From the NCBI GenBank assembly GCA_028710485.1, contig JAQTTZ010000015.1:1-56984 (forward strand): a stretch of 56,984 bases of DNA, given 5' to 3'. The position numbers were made by a program, and so were the translations under genes. Position 1 is the stretch's first letter, and each line of letters starts with the position of its first letter. This document shows, in pieces, positions 1 through 8,827 of the stretch. The notes below the pieces were generated by a model that was given only the letters and a program-made list of their open reading frames with translations, did not search any database and was not told the DNA's origin. This stretch comes from Bacteriovorax sp. (lineage in GTDB: Bacteria; Bdellovibrionota; Bacteriovoracia; Bacteriovoracales; Bacteriovoracaceae).

Positions 1-52
1 AGCTATACCCTGCCAAGTCTCAAAGGAAATCTCGTTTAATCAGGGGGGAACA

Positions 53-1378
53 ATGGAATTTGAAAACGTATTAAAAAAGAATCTCGCTGCACTCATTTTA
101 GTAGTGATGTCCGCGCAGGCCTTTTCTTCTGAAAAGACCGATGCTACATGGGAGCAGCTTCTGGCCGCGAACAAACTTCCCGCAGTTGATCAGTCCTATT
201 GTTACACTGATGAACATGGAAAAATGTTCGGAGAAAATCTTGATATTCGCGTTCGTCTGGCCTCTGTTTCCAAGCTACTTACCAGTCTATGGGCCGTCGA
301 AAAATTGGGGATTAATTATAAGTACCGGACAAAACTTTTTATCAAGGGATCTAATCTGCATATTCAAGGCAGTCTGGATCCATTTCTTGGGAATGAAAAA
401 ATGTTTTTTCTGCTCTCTCAATTAAATGATTTAGGTTATTCAAAATTCGATACTATTACTTTTGATAAGATCATCCAAATTAATCCCAGCGTAGCAGTTC
501 ACAGTGATCAGTATCCACTCATTACTCGTGCATCTAACGCTCGCAATTTAAAAATGTATTTTAATACAAATAGCTGGTCTCCAGATCTTAAAGCAGAATA
601 CACTCGAATCGCTAGTCTTGCTCCAAAAGGAAAATTTAGACCAGTTATTCACTTTGAAATTGGAAATGCTCAGTACGTCGATACCAACCCATATGAAAAT
701 AATCACGAAGCAAAAATATTAACTCTTTCTTCTCCTGTACTTTATAAATATTTAAAAGAAATTAATGTTCAATCTAATAATTACGCTGCTCACACTATTT
801 TCCTCCAATTAGGTGGCGCTGTTGAGTTTGAGAAATTTATAAGTGATCGCTATGGTAAAACTTCAAACTCAATCCATTTTTATACGGGCAGTGGCCTGCC
901 ATCAGTGGTGGACGGAATCAGGCGGGATAATTATGCAACTTGTGCCACCACAATTGAATTGATTGCTGCTCTCAAAGAATCAACCGAGAGGCAAGGAAAA
1001 AAACTTGAAGATCTCGTAGCAGTTCCAGGAAGTGATGCTGGAACTTTCAGCAATCGCATTTTCCCCGCTGATTATAAGAATGCTTTCGTCGCAAAGACGG
1101 GAACACTTATGCACACATCAACCCTTGCAGGCGCGATGAGTACCCAAAAAGGATTCAGTTTTTATGGAATTTTTAATCAGAGCACAGATATAGAAGGTTC
1201 AAAAATTGTTCAAAATGGAATGGTAAAATCCGTCATGACAGAAATGGATGGACCACTTGCTTTTAATTATGTGGTTGATCCCTTTCATCCCTATAACGGT
1301 GATAACGTGAAGAACCTTGAGTTCTTTAATCCTTCTACGCCTAGTGAATTTACGACTATTGAAGAAAACCTTTATTAA
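53..1378 (+). CDS. Secreted D-alanyl-D-alanine carboxypeptidase/endopeptidase, peptidase S13 (PBP4) family
   Basis: This is a periplasmic penicillin-binding protein that should trim or cut peptidoglycan peptides. All three active-site motifs of the family are visible in order: SVSK at residues 71-74, SNN at 241-243 followed by the typical run of small residues and LGG, and KTG at 348-350. The N-terminus (residues about 8-25) is a signal peptide. The ATG is preceded by a G-rich ribosome site (GGGGGG, 43-48), which fixes the start. At 441 residues it is close to the usual S13 length. The gene stands alone, converging on the DedA gene. Function is firm at family level; carboxypeptidase versus endopeptidase activity cannot be told from sequence. 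Confidence 0.88.
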   Translation: MEFENVLKKNLAALILVVMSAQAFSSEKTDATWEQLLAANKLPAVDQSYCYTDEHGKMFGENLDIRVRLASVSKLLTSLWAVEKLGINYKYRTKLFIKGSNLHIQGSLDPFLGNEKMFFLLSQLNDLGYSKFDTITFDKIIQINPSVAVHSDQYPLITRASNARNLKMYFNTNSWSPDLKAEYTRIASLAPKGKFRPVIHFEIGNAQYVDTNPYENNHEAKILTLSSPVLYKYLKEINVQSNNYAAHTIFLQLGGAVEFEKFISDRYGKTSNSIHFYTGSGLPSVVDGIRRDNYATCATTIELIAALKESTERQGKKLEDLVAVPGSDAGTFSNRIFPADYKNAFVAKTGTLMHTSTLAGAMSTQKGFSFYGIFNQSTDIEGSKIVQNGMVKSVMTEMDGPLAFNYVVDPFHPYNGDNVKNLEFFNPSTPSEFTTIEENLY

Positions 1379-1383
1379 AAAGT

Positions 1384-2025
1384 TTATCCTCGTTTGCGTT
1401 TTTCCCGGATGTATTCAATCAATCCGGGAACTACGGAAATAACCACAATTGCCAGCATCGCAAATTTAAAATTGCGTTGAATGAATGGAAGATTTCCAAA
1501 GAAATAGCCAAGTGGAATGAAAGAGAAAATCCACAAAGTGGCACCGATCACATTATATGACATAAATTTTTTGTAAGTCATTTTACCAATGCCCGCAACA
1601 AACGGTGCAAAAGTTCTAACGATGGGGATAAAGCGAGCAAGAATAATAGTTTTAGCTCCATATTTTGCGTAGAAATTATGGGCCTTCTCAAGATGTTTTA
1701 TATTTAAAAGTTTATGATTTTCTTTAGCGAAAATTTTAGGGCCCATAAATTTGCCGATAGAATAATTGACGGTGTCACCAAGAATAGCCCCCATCAATAA
1801 TGTTCCACTGATTGACCAAAAATCAAATGAACCGCGAGAGGCAAAGGCTCCAACGGCAAACAAGAGCGAATCTCCAGGGAGAAAAGGCATGACGACAAAA
1901 CCTGTTTCGATAAATAAAATAAGAAAAAGGAATAAATAAGTCCATGAATGATAATTGCTAATTACATAATCCAGATGAACTTCAAAATGAAGTAAATAAT
2001 CAATGATGGTGTGGATGATATCCAT
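1384..2025 (-). CDS. DedA family inner-membrane protein (SNARE-associated/VTT domain)
   Basis: The 213-residue product has four to five hydrophobic segments and the DedA hallmarks: an early FIETGF...[10 protein letters not shown] block (residues about 38-58), a GDTVNYSIG block (about 84-92), and [20 protein letters not shown] (about 131-150) with the conserved arginines. DedA proteins are membrane proteins linked to undecaprenyl-phosphate or phospholipid transport and membrane homeostasis. Length equals that of E. coli DedA-type proteins (about 200-220). It converges on the carboxypeptidase gene with only 5 bases between stops, so transcripts probably overlap. Exact substrate is unknown. Confidence 0.9.
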   Translation of the reverse strand: MDIIHTIIDYLLHFEVHLDYVISNYHSWTYLFLFLILFIETGFVVMPFLPGDSLLFAVGAFASRGSFDFWSISGTLLMGAILGDTVNYSIGKFMGPKIFAKENHKLLNIKHLEKAHNFYAKYGAKTIILARFIPIVRTFAPFVAGIGKMTYKKFMSYNVIGATLWIFSFIPLGYFFGNLPFIQRNFKFAMLAIVVISVVPGLIEYIREKRKRG

Positions 2026-2127
2026 AAATAAAGTTTCCTTAAAAATTAGTCAATTACCAAAACATTTTCTGGTATAATGGACATTAAAACAATGAAAATT
2101 TAAATGCGTTTATAACAGGAGATACTA

Positions 2128-2457
2128 ATGATCAAAAAAAGCTTTATCTTTTTACTATTGGTGGCAACGGCTAATGCAGGCGCTCACTGCCCTACCGCTT
2201 TTAAATTGGAAAATATCTGTATGATGCTCGATCAAAACGTTATCTTTGTTTACGATCAAAAAGAAAAACATAGTGGACCTTATAAAGATTTTAAAGAAAG
2301 CTCTTTTGAAAGTATTAAATCTAACGGGCGGCCATTAAAGTTTTCTAAAATAGCGAGAGGTGTGTATCGAATTGAATCTGCTCAGCCGCTAAAGACAGTC
2401 GATATTGAGATGATGAATGCCAAGAAAAAGATACCTCTGAAATTGACAATAGATTAA
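2128..2457 (+). CDS. Small secreted protein of unknown function
   Basis: The 109-residue product starts with a clear signal peptide (about residues 1-18, ending near ANAGA) and a good AGGAG site 9 bases before the ATG. The mature part holds two cysteines (near residues 21 and 31) that could form a disulfide and a basic, strand-rich tail. I do not recognise the family. It ends just before a hairpin terminator that also serves the opposite gene. Confidence 0.7.
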   Translation: MIKKSFIFLLLVATANAGAHCPTAFKLENICMMLDQNVIFVYDQKEKHSGPYKDFKESSFESIKSNGRPLKFSKIARGVYRIESAQPLKTVDIEMMNAKKKIPLKLTID

Positions 2458-2470
2458 AAGCTTGTGGAAT

Positions 2471-2500
2471 AAAAAAAACCACTCTAAGAGTGGTTTTTTT
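2471..2500. terminator. Bidirectional intrinsic terminator
   Basis: ACCACTC-TAA-GAGTGGT forms a perfect 7-bp stem extended by A:T pairs, with an A run on the left and a T run on the right, so it can end transcripts from both converging genes. Confidence 0.85.
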
Positions 2501-2521
2501 ATTATAATTTTTTTAGAAATC

Positions 2522-2992
2522 TTAGTTATTAGTGAAGCCTGGAATTTCTTTATCACCGTAAAGAGATCCATTAACAATCGTGAATCCATCTGGGTGTCCA
2601 CCATGTGGATCGAAATGAGTCCAATGAATCATTCCTTGACCAACATTTTTATACTCTCCACAAACAGAAAGAGTTGTTCCAACAGTAAGAGGAACGCGAC
2701 CAAAATCAAGATTGCTTACGATCAAAAGTTTAATTTGTCCGCCAACAGTTAATGTATATTTTTGGTGAGGAAGACCCTTGTGATCTTCTGGCATAATTTG
2801 AGTCACGACTCCTGTAACGATCACTTGAGGATTGCTAACACTTGATTTCATCACGACTTTTAATTGATCAATAGTATTGGGAACAACTGATCCTCTTAAG
2901 TTTTTGCAGTCAGGAAGTGCTGACGATGGATTGCCGGCAAAAGCAGAAAGAGATAAAAGCATGAAAAGAGAAGATACAATGAAAGATTTCAT
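2522..2992 (-). CDS. Secreted DUF3465-like protein
   Basis: The 156-residue product has a signal peptide (residues 1-19, cut after AFA). The mature part matches what I recall of the DUF3465 family: a GVVTQIMPEDHKGLPHQKY stretch, a hydrophobic strand, CGEYKN, and the conserved IHWTHFDPHGGHPDG block followed by NGSLYG. The family is a small OB-like secreted domain of unknown function. Histidine and acidic residues in the conserved block suggest metal or ligand binding, which is inference. It ends at the shared terminator at 2471-2500. Confidence 0.75.
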   Translation of the reverse strand: MKSFIVSSLFMLLSLSAFAGNPSSALPDCKNLRGSVVPNTIDQLKVVMKSSVSNPQVIVTGVVTQIMPEDHKGLPHQKYTLTVGGQIKLLIVSNLDFGRVPLTVGTTLSVCGEYKNVGQGMIHWTHFDPHGGHPDGFTIVNGSLYGDKEIPGFTNN

Positions 2993-3160
2993 AAAGCCTC
3001 ACTAATGGTTAGTATAAGTAAAACTAACGGATTTGCTCAAACTCTGTCTACTATTTTATTAATTCCTCACAGAATCTTGTGAAATCTTTTTAACACCAAG
3101 TCAGTTTTTTGCTTTATCAATCCTCCAATAGCCTAGCCAATCACGTGCGTCACTGACAAT

Positions 3161-3898
3161 CTATTGCCTTTTTTTTAAAGCACCCATATGAGAGTATTGC
3201 CATGGTCTAAAGGCAACGAGTATTCCCATGTCTTCCGCTTCTTGCTCGTTTTCGCTAATAAAGCGTGCTTCTTCTTGAATTTCTGCGAGCAGTTTTTCTA
3301 TTTTAACTTTGAATTTACTTAAGGCCTGTGGGGTAAGTCCCGCCAGCGAAAATCGAAGAAAATCCGATTCTCCATTAAAATCATAATTAAGATAATTATT
3401 TTTTGTATAAGTAAACATGGCCTTTCCAACAGCTCCATCTCGTTTAAAACGAAGAGTGCCAACACCCTTGATTTTTACTCGATCCCGGGGATGCAGTTCA
3501 ATCAAATTCAAGCGGTCCAATTGCAAGAGCAGTTTTTTGGATTCGTTGTTGGTGATCTCGTATTCTTTTTCTATTTTTTGAGGTTTTTTTCCATCGTGAA
3601 GAAGAATGTAATAATGAAGCAAGCGTGGATTATCGGCCAAGGACTTTTCTTGTTCGACACTTAAGTTTAAGATATGAGTCTCTTCTTCAAACTGAGCATT
3701 CCTACAAATCTCGGCAAAGCTTAAATCGGAAGCCTTGCATATTTCCTCAAGGCGCTCCAGACTCAGACTCTTGCTGGAGAGAATTCGTTTTACACTCGAT
3801 TCACTTAAATTCAAGGTTTCGGCCAGGTCTCGATAAAGAATATTGCGGGCCTTGAGTGAGCGTTTGAGTGCTCCTAGAAATTGATCTACTTGTGACAT
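3161..3898 (-). CDS. XRE-family helix-turn-helix transcription regulator
   Basis: The first 60 residues form an XRE-type helix-turn-helix: LAETLNLSESSVKRILSSK is the recognition unit. The remaining 185 residues are an uncharacterised mixed domain rich in charged residues and ending with a C-terminal helix. The start is supported by GAGGGA 5 bases upstream. The control region just upstream holds an imperfect palindrome (3916-3937) that is a natural self-operator. Similar long HTH proteins are common in predatory deltaproteobacteria-like genomes; the effector is unknown. Confidence 0.8.
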   Translation of the reverse strand: MSQVDQFLGALKRSLKARNILYRDLAETLNLSESSVKRILSSKSLSLERLEEICKASDLSFAEICRNAQFEEETHILNLSVEQEKSLADNPRLLHYYILLHDGKKPQKIEKEYEITNNESKKLLLQLDRLNLIELHPRDRVKIKGVGTLRFKRDGAVGKAMFTYTKNNYLNYDFNGESDFLRFSLAGLTPQALSKFKVKIEKLLAEIQEEARFISENEQEAEDMGILVAFRPWQYSHMGALKKRQ

Positions 3899-3915
3899 GT
3901 TTCCCTCTTGCTACT

Positions 3916-3937
3916 AAGGTATCATATTATGGTACTT
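3916..3937. promoter_or_regulatory. Candidate operator upstream of the XRE gene
   Basis: The arms AAGGTATCATA and TTATGGTACTT are near-perfect inverted copies. The site lies 18-40 bases upstream of the XRE start and also upstream of the small gene at 4012, and includes TATCAT, a plausible -10 box. Binding by the neighbouring regulator is inference. Confidence 0.35.
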
Positions 3938-4011
3938 TTTAAAAGGGTATTGAATCAAAAGTCTTTTAAGCCGATAGTTTCTTCATTCAACAAACCAACA
4001 AAGGAGAGAAT

Positions 4012-4146
4012 ATGCTCAGTGCTCTAATTAAAAGATTTTTTACAAATAAGGTACATTTTTTCGACATGAAAGAGGAAAAAGAATATTCTTTATACCACGA
4101 ACTTCATAAATATGATGGTCGTCTATCCGCTTTTAGACCATTTTAA
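4012..4146 (+). CDS. Small 44-residue protein, unknown
   Basis: An ATG with a strong AAGGAGAG ribosome site 6 bases upstream opens a 44-codon frame that starts MLSALIKRFF and ends DGRLSAFRPF. It is too short for standard ORF cut-offs. The product is basic at the N-terminus, acidic-lysine rich in the middle and aromatic at the end. The gap to the next gene on the same strand is 14 bases, so the two are probably co-transcribed. No family is recognised. Confidence 0.55.
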   Translation: MLSALIKRFFTNKVHFFDMKEEKEYSLYHELHKYDGRLSAFRPF

Positions 4147-4160
4147 ATATTAGTGAGTCC

Positions 4161-4547
4161 ATGGAAATTAAAAGAAGTTTTAAAGTCAATTCCCAGCTCT
4201 TGCCAAAAGAATTTCCTCGAGATTTTGATGCTCATGTTTATTTTAATGAGTTAACTTTTAAGAAAGCTGAAAATCTTCATGCTTTAATGATTGAAACCTT
4301 TCAAGGACAGAAAGTTTTTGTTGGACAAATGATCAACCAATCCATTGGCCCTCATCCCACCGGGATGTTTGAAGCGAATTTTCCAGTTAAACTTTTTGCT
4401 GATGTTGTTTTATGGTTAATGAAGGAACACGAGGAATTATCAGTACTCATTCATCCTCTAACCGGCAACGATTATATCGATCACTCGGGCCAAGCGTTAT
4501 GGCTTGGGATCACTCTCCCTCTAGATTTTTCAAAATTCACTTTATAG
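4161..4547 (+). CDS. DOPA 4,5-dioxygenase family protein
   Basis: The 128-residue product carries the pattern of the small DOPA dioxygenase family: DAHVYF near the start, IGPHPTGMFEANF in the middle and VLIHPLTGNDYIDHSGQALWLG near the end (written in two parts, about residues 91-112). The conserved histidines (in DAHVYF, GPHP, IHP and DHS) are the expected metal ligands. Family members open catechol-type rings with a non-haem metal; the bacterial substrate is generally unknown. It follows the 44-residue gene at 4012 closely and lies upstream of a cation exporter. Confidence 0.72.
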   Translation: MEIKRSFKVNSQLLPKEFPRDFDAHVYFNELTFKKAENLHALMIETFQGQKVFVGQMINQSIGPHPTGMFEANFPVKLFADVVLWLMKEHEELSVLIHPLTGNDYIDHSGQALWLGITLPLDFSKFTL

Positions 4548-4608
4548 CGTCCACGCCATACTATATGATTGCTTAGGCTCAATTTTACTTCCACGACGGA
4601 CAAGATGT

Positions 4609-5580
4609 ATGCACGAACACCACCATAATTGTACTCATGACCATTCTTTGGAAAAAAATTCGCATTCACATAAACACCATCACCATCACCATCATGGACC
4701 CAAAAATTATAATGTTGCTTTTATTTTTGGAATTACCCTCAATTCACTATTTGTGATCATTGAAGGTTTTTACGGCTACTTCTCCAACTCTCTGGCCTTA
4801 ATGGCCGATGCTGGTCACAATTTAAGTGATGTGGCCGGATTAATTATTGCTTGGGGAGCTATCTGGCTTGCCACTAAAAAACCTACAAGTAATTATACTT
4901 TTGGACTTAGAAAATCATCTATTCTCTCGGCACTTTTCAACGCCATTTTTTTAATGATTGCCGTAGGTATTATTATTTGGGAAGCACTTCACCGCTTATG
5001 GGTCCCAAGTCTTGTTATCGAATATAAAATGGTTATCATTGTGGCGGGTATTGGGATTGTCATTAATTCGATTACCGCCTTATTGTTTTTTAAAGATAAA
5101 GACCACGATTTAAATATTAAAGGCGCCTACCTCCATATGGCAGCTGACGCCCTTATCTCTGCTGGCGTAGTTCTGTCTGGAGTCATCATATCTTATACGT
5201 CATGGAACTGGGTTGATCCTTTGGTCAGTATCGTTATTTCGTTCATCATTATTTATGGGACATGGGATTTACTCAAAAATTCGATGCGCCTATCAATGGA
5301 TGCTGTTCCGCTGGATATAGATCCTCTAGCTGTAAAGAAATACCTCGAAAGCATTGACGATGTTGTGGAAGTTCATGATCTTCATATTTGGGCGATGGGC
5401 TCAACAGAAACGGCCCTCAGTGCACATCTCACCGTAAAAAAGCACTCATTGGAAAATACACAATTGGCCAAAATTTCAACTGACCTTCAAAATAAATTTA
5501 AAATTCACCATCCCACTATACAAGTCGAATTTTATGAAGAGAACTTTCACTGCCATTTAAAACCAGAGGATGTCCTTTGA
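4609..5580 (+). CDS. Cation diffusion facilitator (CzcD/ZitB-like divalent metal exporter)
   Basis: Residues 2-30 are a histidine-rich metal-binding leader with a run of seven histidines. Six transmembrane segments follow (about 35-220). The metal-site motifs of CDF proteins are visible: ALMADAGHNLSD in helix 2 and HMAADALIS in helix 5, giving the HD-HD tetrahedral zinc site. A C-terminal cytoplasmic domain follows with VHDLHIWAMGS. Length (323) is typical. These proteins export zinc, cobalt or cadmium using the proton gradient. The MscS-family channel gene starts 25 bases downstream, so they are probably co-transcribed. Confidence 0.93.
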   Translation: MHEHHHNCTHDHSLEKNSHSHKHHHHHHHGPKNYNVAFIFGITLNSLFVIIEGFYGYFSNSLALMADAGHNLSDVAGLIIAWGAIWLATKKPTSNYTFGLRKSSILSALFNAIFLMIAVGIIIWEALHRLWVPSLVIEYKMVIIVAGIGIVINSITALLFFKDKDHDLNIKGAYLHMAADALISAGVVLSGVIISYTSWNWVDPLVSIVISFIIIYGTWDLLKNSMRLSMDAVPLDIDPLAVKKYLESIDDVVEVHDLHIWAMGSTETALSAHLTVKKHSLENTQLAKISTDLQNKFKIHHPTIQVEFYEENFHCHLKPEDVL

Positions 5581-5605
5581 AAAAAGTCAAAAATGGAGAA
5601 CGTAA

Positions 5606-6661
5606 ATGAAAGACCAATGGATACCACTAGAAAAAATTCAATACCTGATCCAGCTTGAATCTTTTGCCCTCCTTTGGGTTTTGCTCATTATTGCTTTTAT
5701 CTTTTATAAAATTTTACTTAAAAAAATAACAGATAAGCGCCACGCAAATTTGCGCCAAAGATTCGGACGAACTTTAATTTACCTTATCATCACCACGCTT
5801 ATTTCAGTCTTACACTGGGTCATGTTTGAAAATGCTTATCAGGCCAGCAATGAGTATCATCTGGTAAAAATCGCAAGCTATTTAAGTTTATTTGCCCTTA
5901 CTTTTGAAGTGATTAGTTCCATCAAACTAGCGCAAATTTATGTGTATCTTTATTTATTTTTAATGAATATGAGCGTCGGGGTACCCCGCCTGATTGCCAA
6001 TATATTTACCCTCGTTTTTTCACTGGTGATCGTAAGCTGGCTGGCAGCTGATGTCTTTGGCTTTCACCTGGCCGCAGTTCTTGCGACTTCAGCAGTCTTT
6101 TCTTTAGTCCTAGGTCTCGCTCTTCAAGATACCCTCGGAAATTTATTTTCAGGAGTTGCTTTGCAGATTGACCGTCCCTTTAATATTGGAGACTGGATTG
6201 AAATGCATAGCGGATCAGAAAAATGGACAGGACAGGTTCAAGAGATAAGCTGGCGAGCTACAACCCTACTGGGATTTGCTGATGAGTTAATCTTAATTCC
6301 TAACCGTATTATTGCTCAATGCCAATTGCTTAACTTCTCCCACCTTCAGAAACCTGCTCGCTTAAATCAAATGTTTCGTTTTCATTTTGATGTCTCTATC
6401 GACAATGCCCGGAAGGCATTGCTTGAAGGGATAGCTAATGTCCCAGAAATTCTGGAGGATCCGGCACCACGCACACTGATTACGGAAGTAACTGAGTCAT
6501 GGATAACCATTAAAGTATTTTATTCTTTAAAAGACTATGGAACTCGTTACAGAACCGGTGATATTGTTATCTCGCAAATTCTCGACAGGATTCGCTGGCA
6601 TAAATTAACTCTGGCCGGCCCTACTCTTAATCTAGTGAGATCAAAAACAGACGAGATATAG
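5606..6661 (+). CDS. MscS-family mechanosensitive ion channel
   Basis: The 351-residue product has about five transmembrane segments followed by the MscS pore-lining helix and beta domain. The signature is plain: LGLALQDTLGNLFSGVALQIDRPFNIGDWI, seen as consecutive blocks at about residues 170-198, followed by an RATTL and LIPNRI strand pair. MscS channels release solutes on osmotic downshock. GGAG lies 7 bases before the ATG. It sits between a metal exporter and a universal stress protein, a membrane-stress context. Confidence 0.92.
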   Translation: MKDQWIPLEKIQYLIQLESFALLWVLLIIAFIFYKILLKKITDKRHANLRQRFGRTLIYLIITTLISVLHWVMFENAYQASNEYHLVKIASYLSLFALTFEVISSIKLAQIYVYLYLFLMNMSVGVPRLIANIFTLVFSLVIVSWLAADVFGFHLAAVLATSAVFSLVLGLALQDTLGNLFSGVALQIDRPFNIGDWIEMHSGSEKWTGQVQEISWRATTLLGFADELILIPNRIIAQCQLLNFSHLQKPARLNQMFRFHFDVSIDNARKALLEGIANVPEILEDPAPRTLITEVTESWITIKVFYSLKDYGTRYRTGDIVISQILDRIRWHKLTLAGPTLNLVRSKTDEI

Positions 6662-6756
6662 AATATTTATATATATGTATTTGACAGTAAATAATTAAGT
6701 TTCCCAATGAGAAATTATAGGATTTAATTGCAGTAGCTACTCTAGTAGGGGGATTT

Positions 6757-7206
6757 ATGAAAAATATAGTTGTCTGCACTGATCTTAATCAAAACAGTCT
6801 TGATACTTTAAAAACTCTTAATCAAAGTCTAGATTTCAAAGATGCGACTCTCCACTTCATTCATGTTTTTGAAATTCATATGTATAATGCAGATATTGTT
6901 CCCGTTATTTTTCCAACAGAAGTCCAATATCCGGAAATTGAAAAAAGCACACTTGGTATTTTGGACAAACTCGCTAAAGATATTGGAGTAAAAAGTGATC
7001 AAGTTAAGTTAAAATGTTTTTTCTCACATTCTCGTGAAGAAAAAATTAGCAGTTATCTTAAAGAAGTTAACGCCAATATGGTGGTGGTGGCGACTCGAGG
7101 AAAACATGGCATAGAAGGATTTTTCTCAAGTTCGTTGGCTGACTTTCTTTGCAAGTATTCGCCATGTGATGTTTTAGTCATCCGACCTAAGAAGAGTACG
7201 ACCTAG
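6757..7206 (+). CDS. Universal stress protein (UspA family)
   Basis: The 149-residue product is a single Usp domain: VVCTDLNQNSLDTL at the N-terminus, a central FIHVFEIH strand, and the nucleotide-site motif ATRGKHGIEGFFSSSLADF with CDVLVIRP at the end. The GxxGxxGSxx-type loop is close to the ATP-binding version (GKHGIEGFFSSS). Start is supported by a GGGGG site before the ATG. Such proteins bind ATP and act in stress survival; the partner is unknown. Confidence 0.9.
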   Translation: MKNIVVCTDLNQNSLDTLKTLNQSLDFKDATLHFIHVFEIHMYNADIVPVIFPTEVQYPEIEKSTLGILDKLAKDIGVKSDQVKLKCFFSHSREEKISSYLKEVNANMVVVATRGKHGIEGFFSSSLADFLCKYSPCDVLVIRPKKSTT

Positions 7207-7330
7207 TCCGGTAGTCTTGATCTATAGCGGTGCTTAACTGAAAGATTATATAGGCATTCCTTCAAATGAAAGGCCACTCTATGTAGCGCTATACCTCTCT
7301 ATCTTGCCGATTTTCCCTCCCTTATTCCAC

Positions 7331-7347
7331 TGATTTGACCCAAATCA
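7331..7347. promoter_or_regulatory. 17-bp palindrome, candidate operator
   Basis: TGATTTG-ACC-CAAATCA has perfect 7-bp arms. It lies 8-24 bases before the GTG (or 23-39 before the ATG) of the next gene. It resembles an FNR/CRP-type dyad but no regulator can be assigned. Confidence 0.4.
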
Positions 7348-7354
7348 TCTTTAA

Positions 7355-8827
7355 GTGTTAAAATTAAGTATGGGAATTACCGTTATCGACCAGGGTCCTG
7401 AGTTGTATTGGTTCGTGAGCAACGCTCTCCTTCAAGACGAAATACCCCTCAAGCACCTGCAGAGTATTCAAGCAGGCGAGAAAAATATTCTTCTGGAACT
7501 TCCAGAAATTGTTATCATAAATGGCGATGATAAATCCCTAATCCCCGAACAATTTATTAGTAAAATGAGAAACCATGTTTTCGCGAGAAACACACTCTTC
7601 ATTGTAATGACTGCTGATACTTCCATCGAATTTAAAAAGAATCTGCTTATTGCAGGTGCAGGTCAAATACTTTATCGCGGCCGTGGCTATAGCCCATCTC
7701 CTAAATTTTTCTCCGCCCTAATTAAATGGTTCCTCAATAATAAAAATCCAGATGCTCAAATTTTTGACTACAAACCTGTTCCCTTTCCTAGTGAAGCAGA
7801 ATTTACGTCCTATGGACGAGTAGGATGGCTTTCACCAAGTCATTGTATGATAGAGGCCAACATAGATTTGATTCCCGGACAATCTATAGAAATAACAAAT
7901 TCATTGTTTGATGAACTAGACATTAAAAATGTAAAATTAGAATGTGTAGAAAAAAATAAAGTCGGTAGATACTATCAATACACTAATAGTATGCTTTGCA
8001 AAATAACATCGAAGGATCAGATAAGAGATCCCAAAAAAATAGAAGCATGGATTCAAAACAATCTTGATATCTCAAAACACAAACCTATTAAGGTTGTTTA
8101 CTTTGAAAATGATCCCGAATACCGCGATAAAATTAGACAAATGGTGAAAGCTGACAAGCGCTACTGTGCGCGTGGATATGCCAACCTAAAAGAATTTCAA
8201 GAAGTACTTGATTACCAACTTCCTCATCTCGTCTTAATCAACAGGGCATTGATCCAAAAGGATAAGGCCCAATTTGAATCAATGAGGGCCTTTGTTAAAT
8301 CTAATTTTTGTTATTGCGTAACATATGCCAATAGCGAATTATTTGGTGTTGAAGAATTTAAAAAAAATTATGAATTTGCTATGCATTCTCCAACTCCTAT
8401 CGACCTCCCCCTTCTTGAATCCATGATTCAAAAGCTAGAAGAGAAATTGCCGGAAAATTTAAAAACAGACGATAAAAAATTTTATCTAAACAAACACTCG
8501 CCTTACAGCCGAATAAATTTGCATGCTTCGTGCAAGCTCACTGAACTTGCCATAAATGGAGCTGGAGTCGAGTTGCCTTTTGGCATTAGTAATTTTTGCG
8601 CTTGTGAAATTTCCAGTAATTCTTTCGTTGTGGCCAATATGGGACGCACTCAATTCTTTAGATCTTTTATTAATAAGCCCAGTAATGACAGCTCTAAAGG
8701 AACATACCATCGACTAATCTTCATGGGACAAAATGTGAAGGACAACGATCTAGTTAAAGAGACCATTGAGCTCATCACAGAATATGGATACGAGCGATGG
8801 CTCAAAGGTGAAACTCGGCCTATTTAG
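7355..8827 (+). CDS. Protein with two degenerate receiver-like and two PilZ-like segments
   Basis: I do not recognise a named family. The 490-residue protein looks like a duplicated two-domain unit. Residues about 1-135 and 245-370 resemble receiver folds (the second begins IKVVYFENDPEYRDKI and has LPHLVLINRA in place of the phospho-acceptor strand), and neither has the aspartate pattern for phosphorylation. Residues about 150-235 and 385-480 resemble PilZ-like barrels (CKLTELAINGAGVELPFG) without the arginine motif that binds c-di-GMP. It is soluble and lacks a signal peptide. The start is uncertain: GTG at 7355 or ATG at 7370, neither with a clear ribosome site. A regulatory scaffold role is inference. 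Confidence 0.65.
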   Translation: MLKLSMGITVIDQGPELYWFVSNALLQDEIPLKHLQSIQAGEKNILLELPEIVIINGDDKSLIPEQFISKMRNHVFARNTLFIVMTADTSIEFKKNLLIAGAGQILYRGRGYSPSPKFFSALIKWFLNNKNPDAQIFDYKPVPFPSEAEFTSYGRVGWLSPSHCMIEANIDLIPGQSIEITNSLFDELDIKNVKLECVEKNKVGRYYQYTNSMLCKITSKDQIRDPKKIEAWIQNNLDISKHKPIKVVYFENDPEYRDKIRQMVKADKRYCARGYANLKEFQEVLDYQLPHLVLINRALIQKDKAQFESMRAFVKSNFCYCVTYANSELFGVEEFKKNYEFAMHSPTPIDLPLLESMIQKLEEKLPENLKTDDKKFYLNKHSPYSRINLHASCKLTELAINGAGVELPFGISNFCACEISSNSFVVANMGRTQFFRSFINKPSNDSSKGTYHRLIFMGQNVKDNDLVKETIELITEYGYERWLKGETRPI

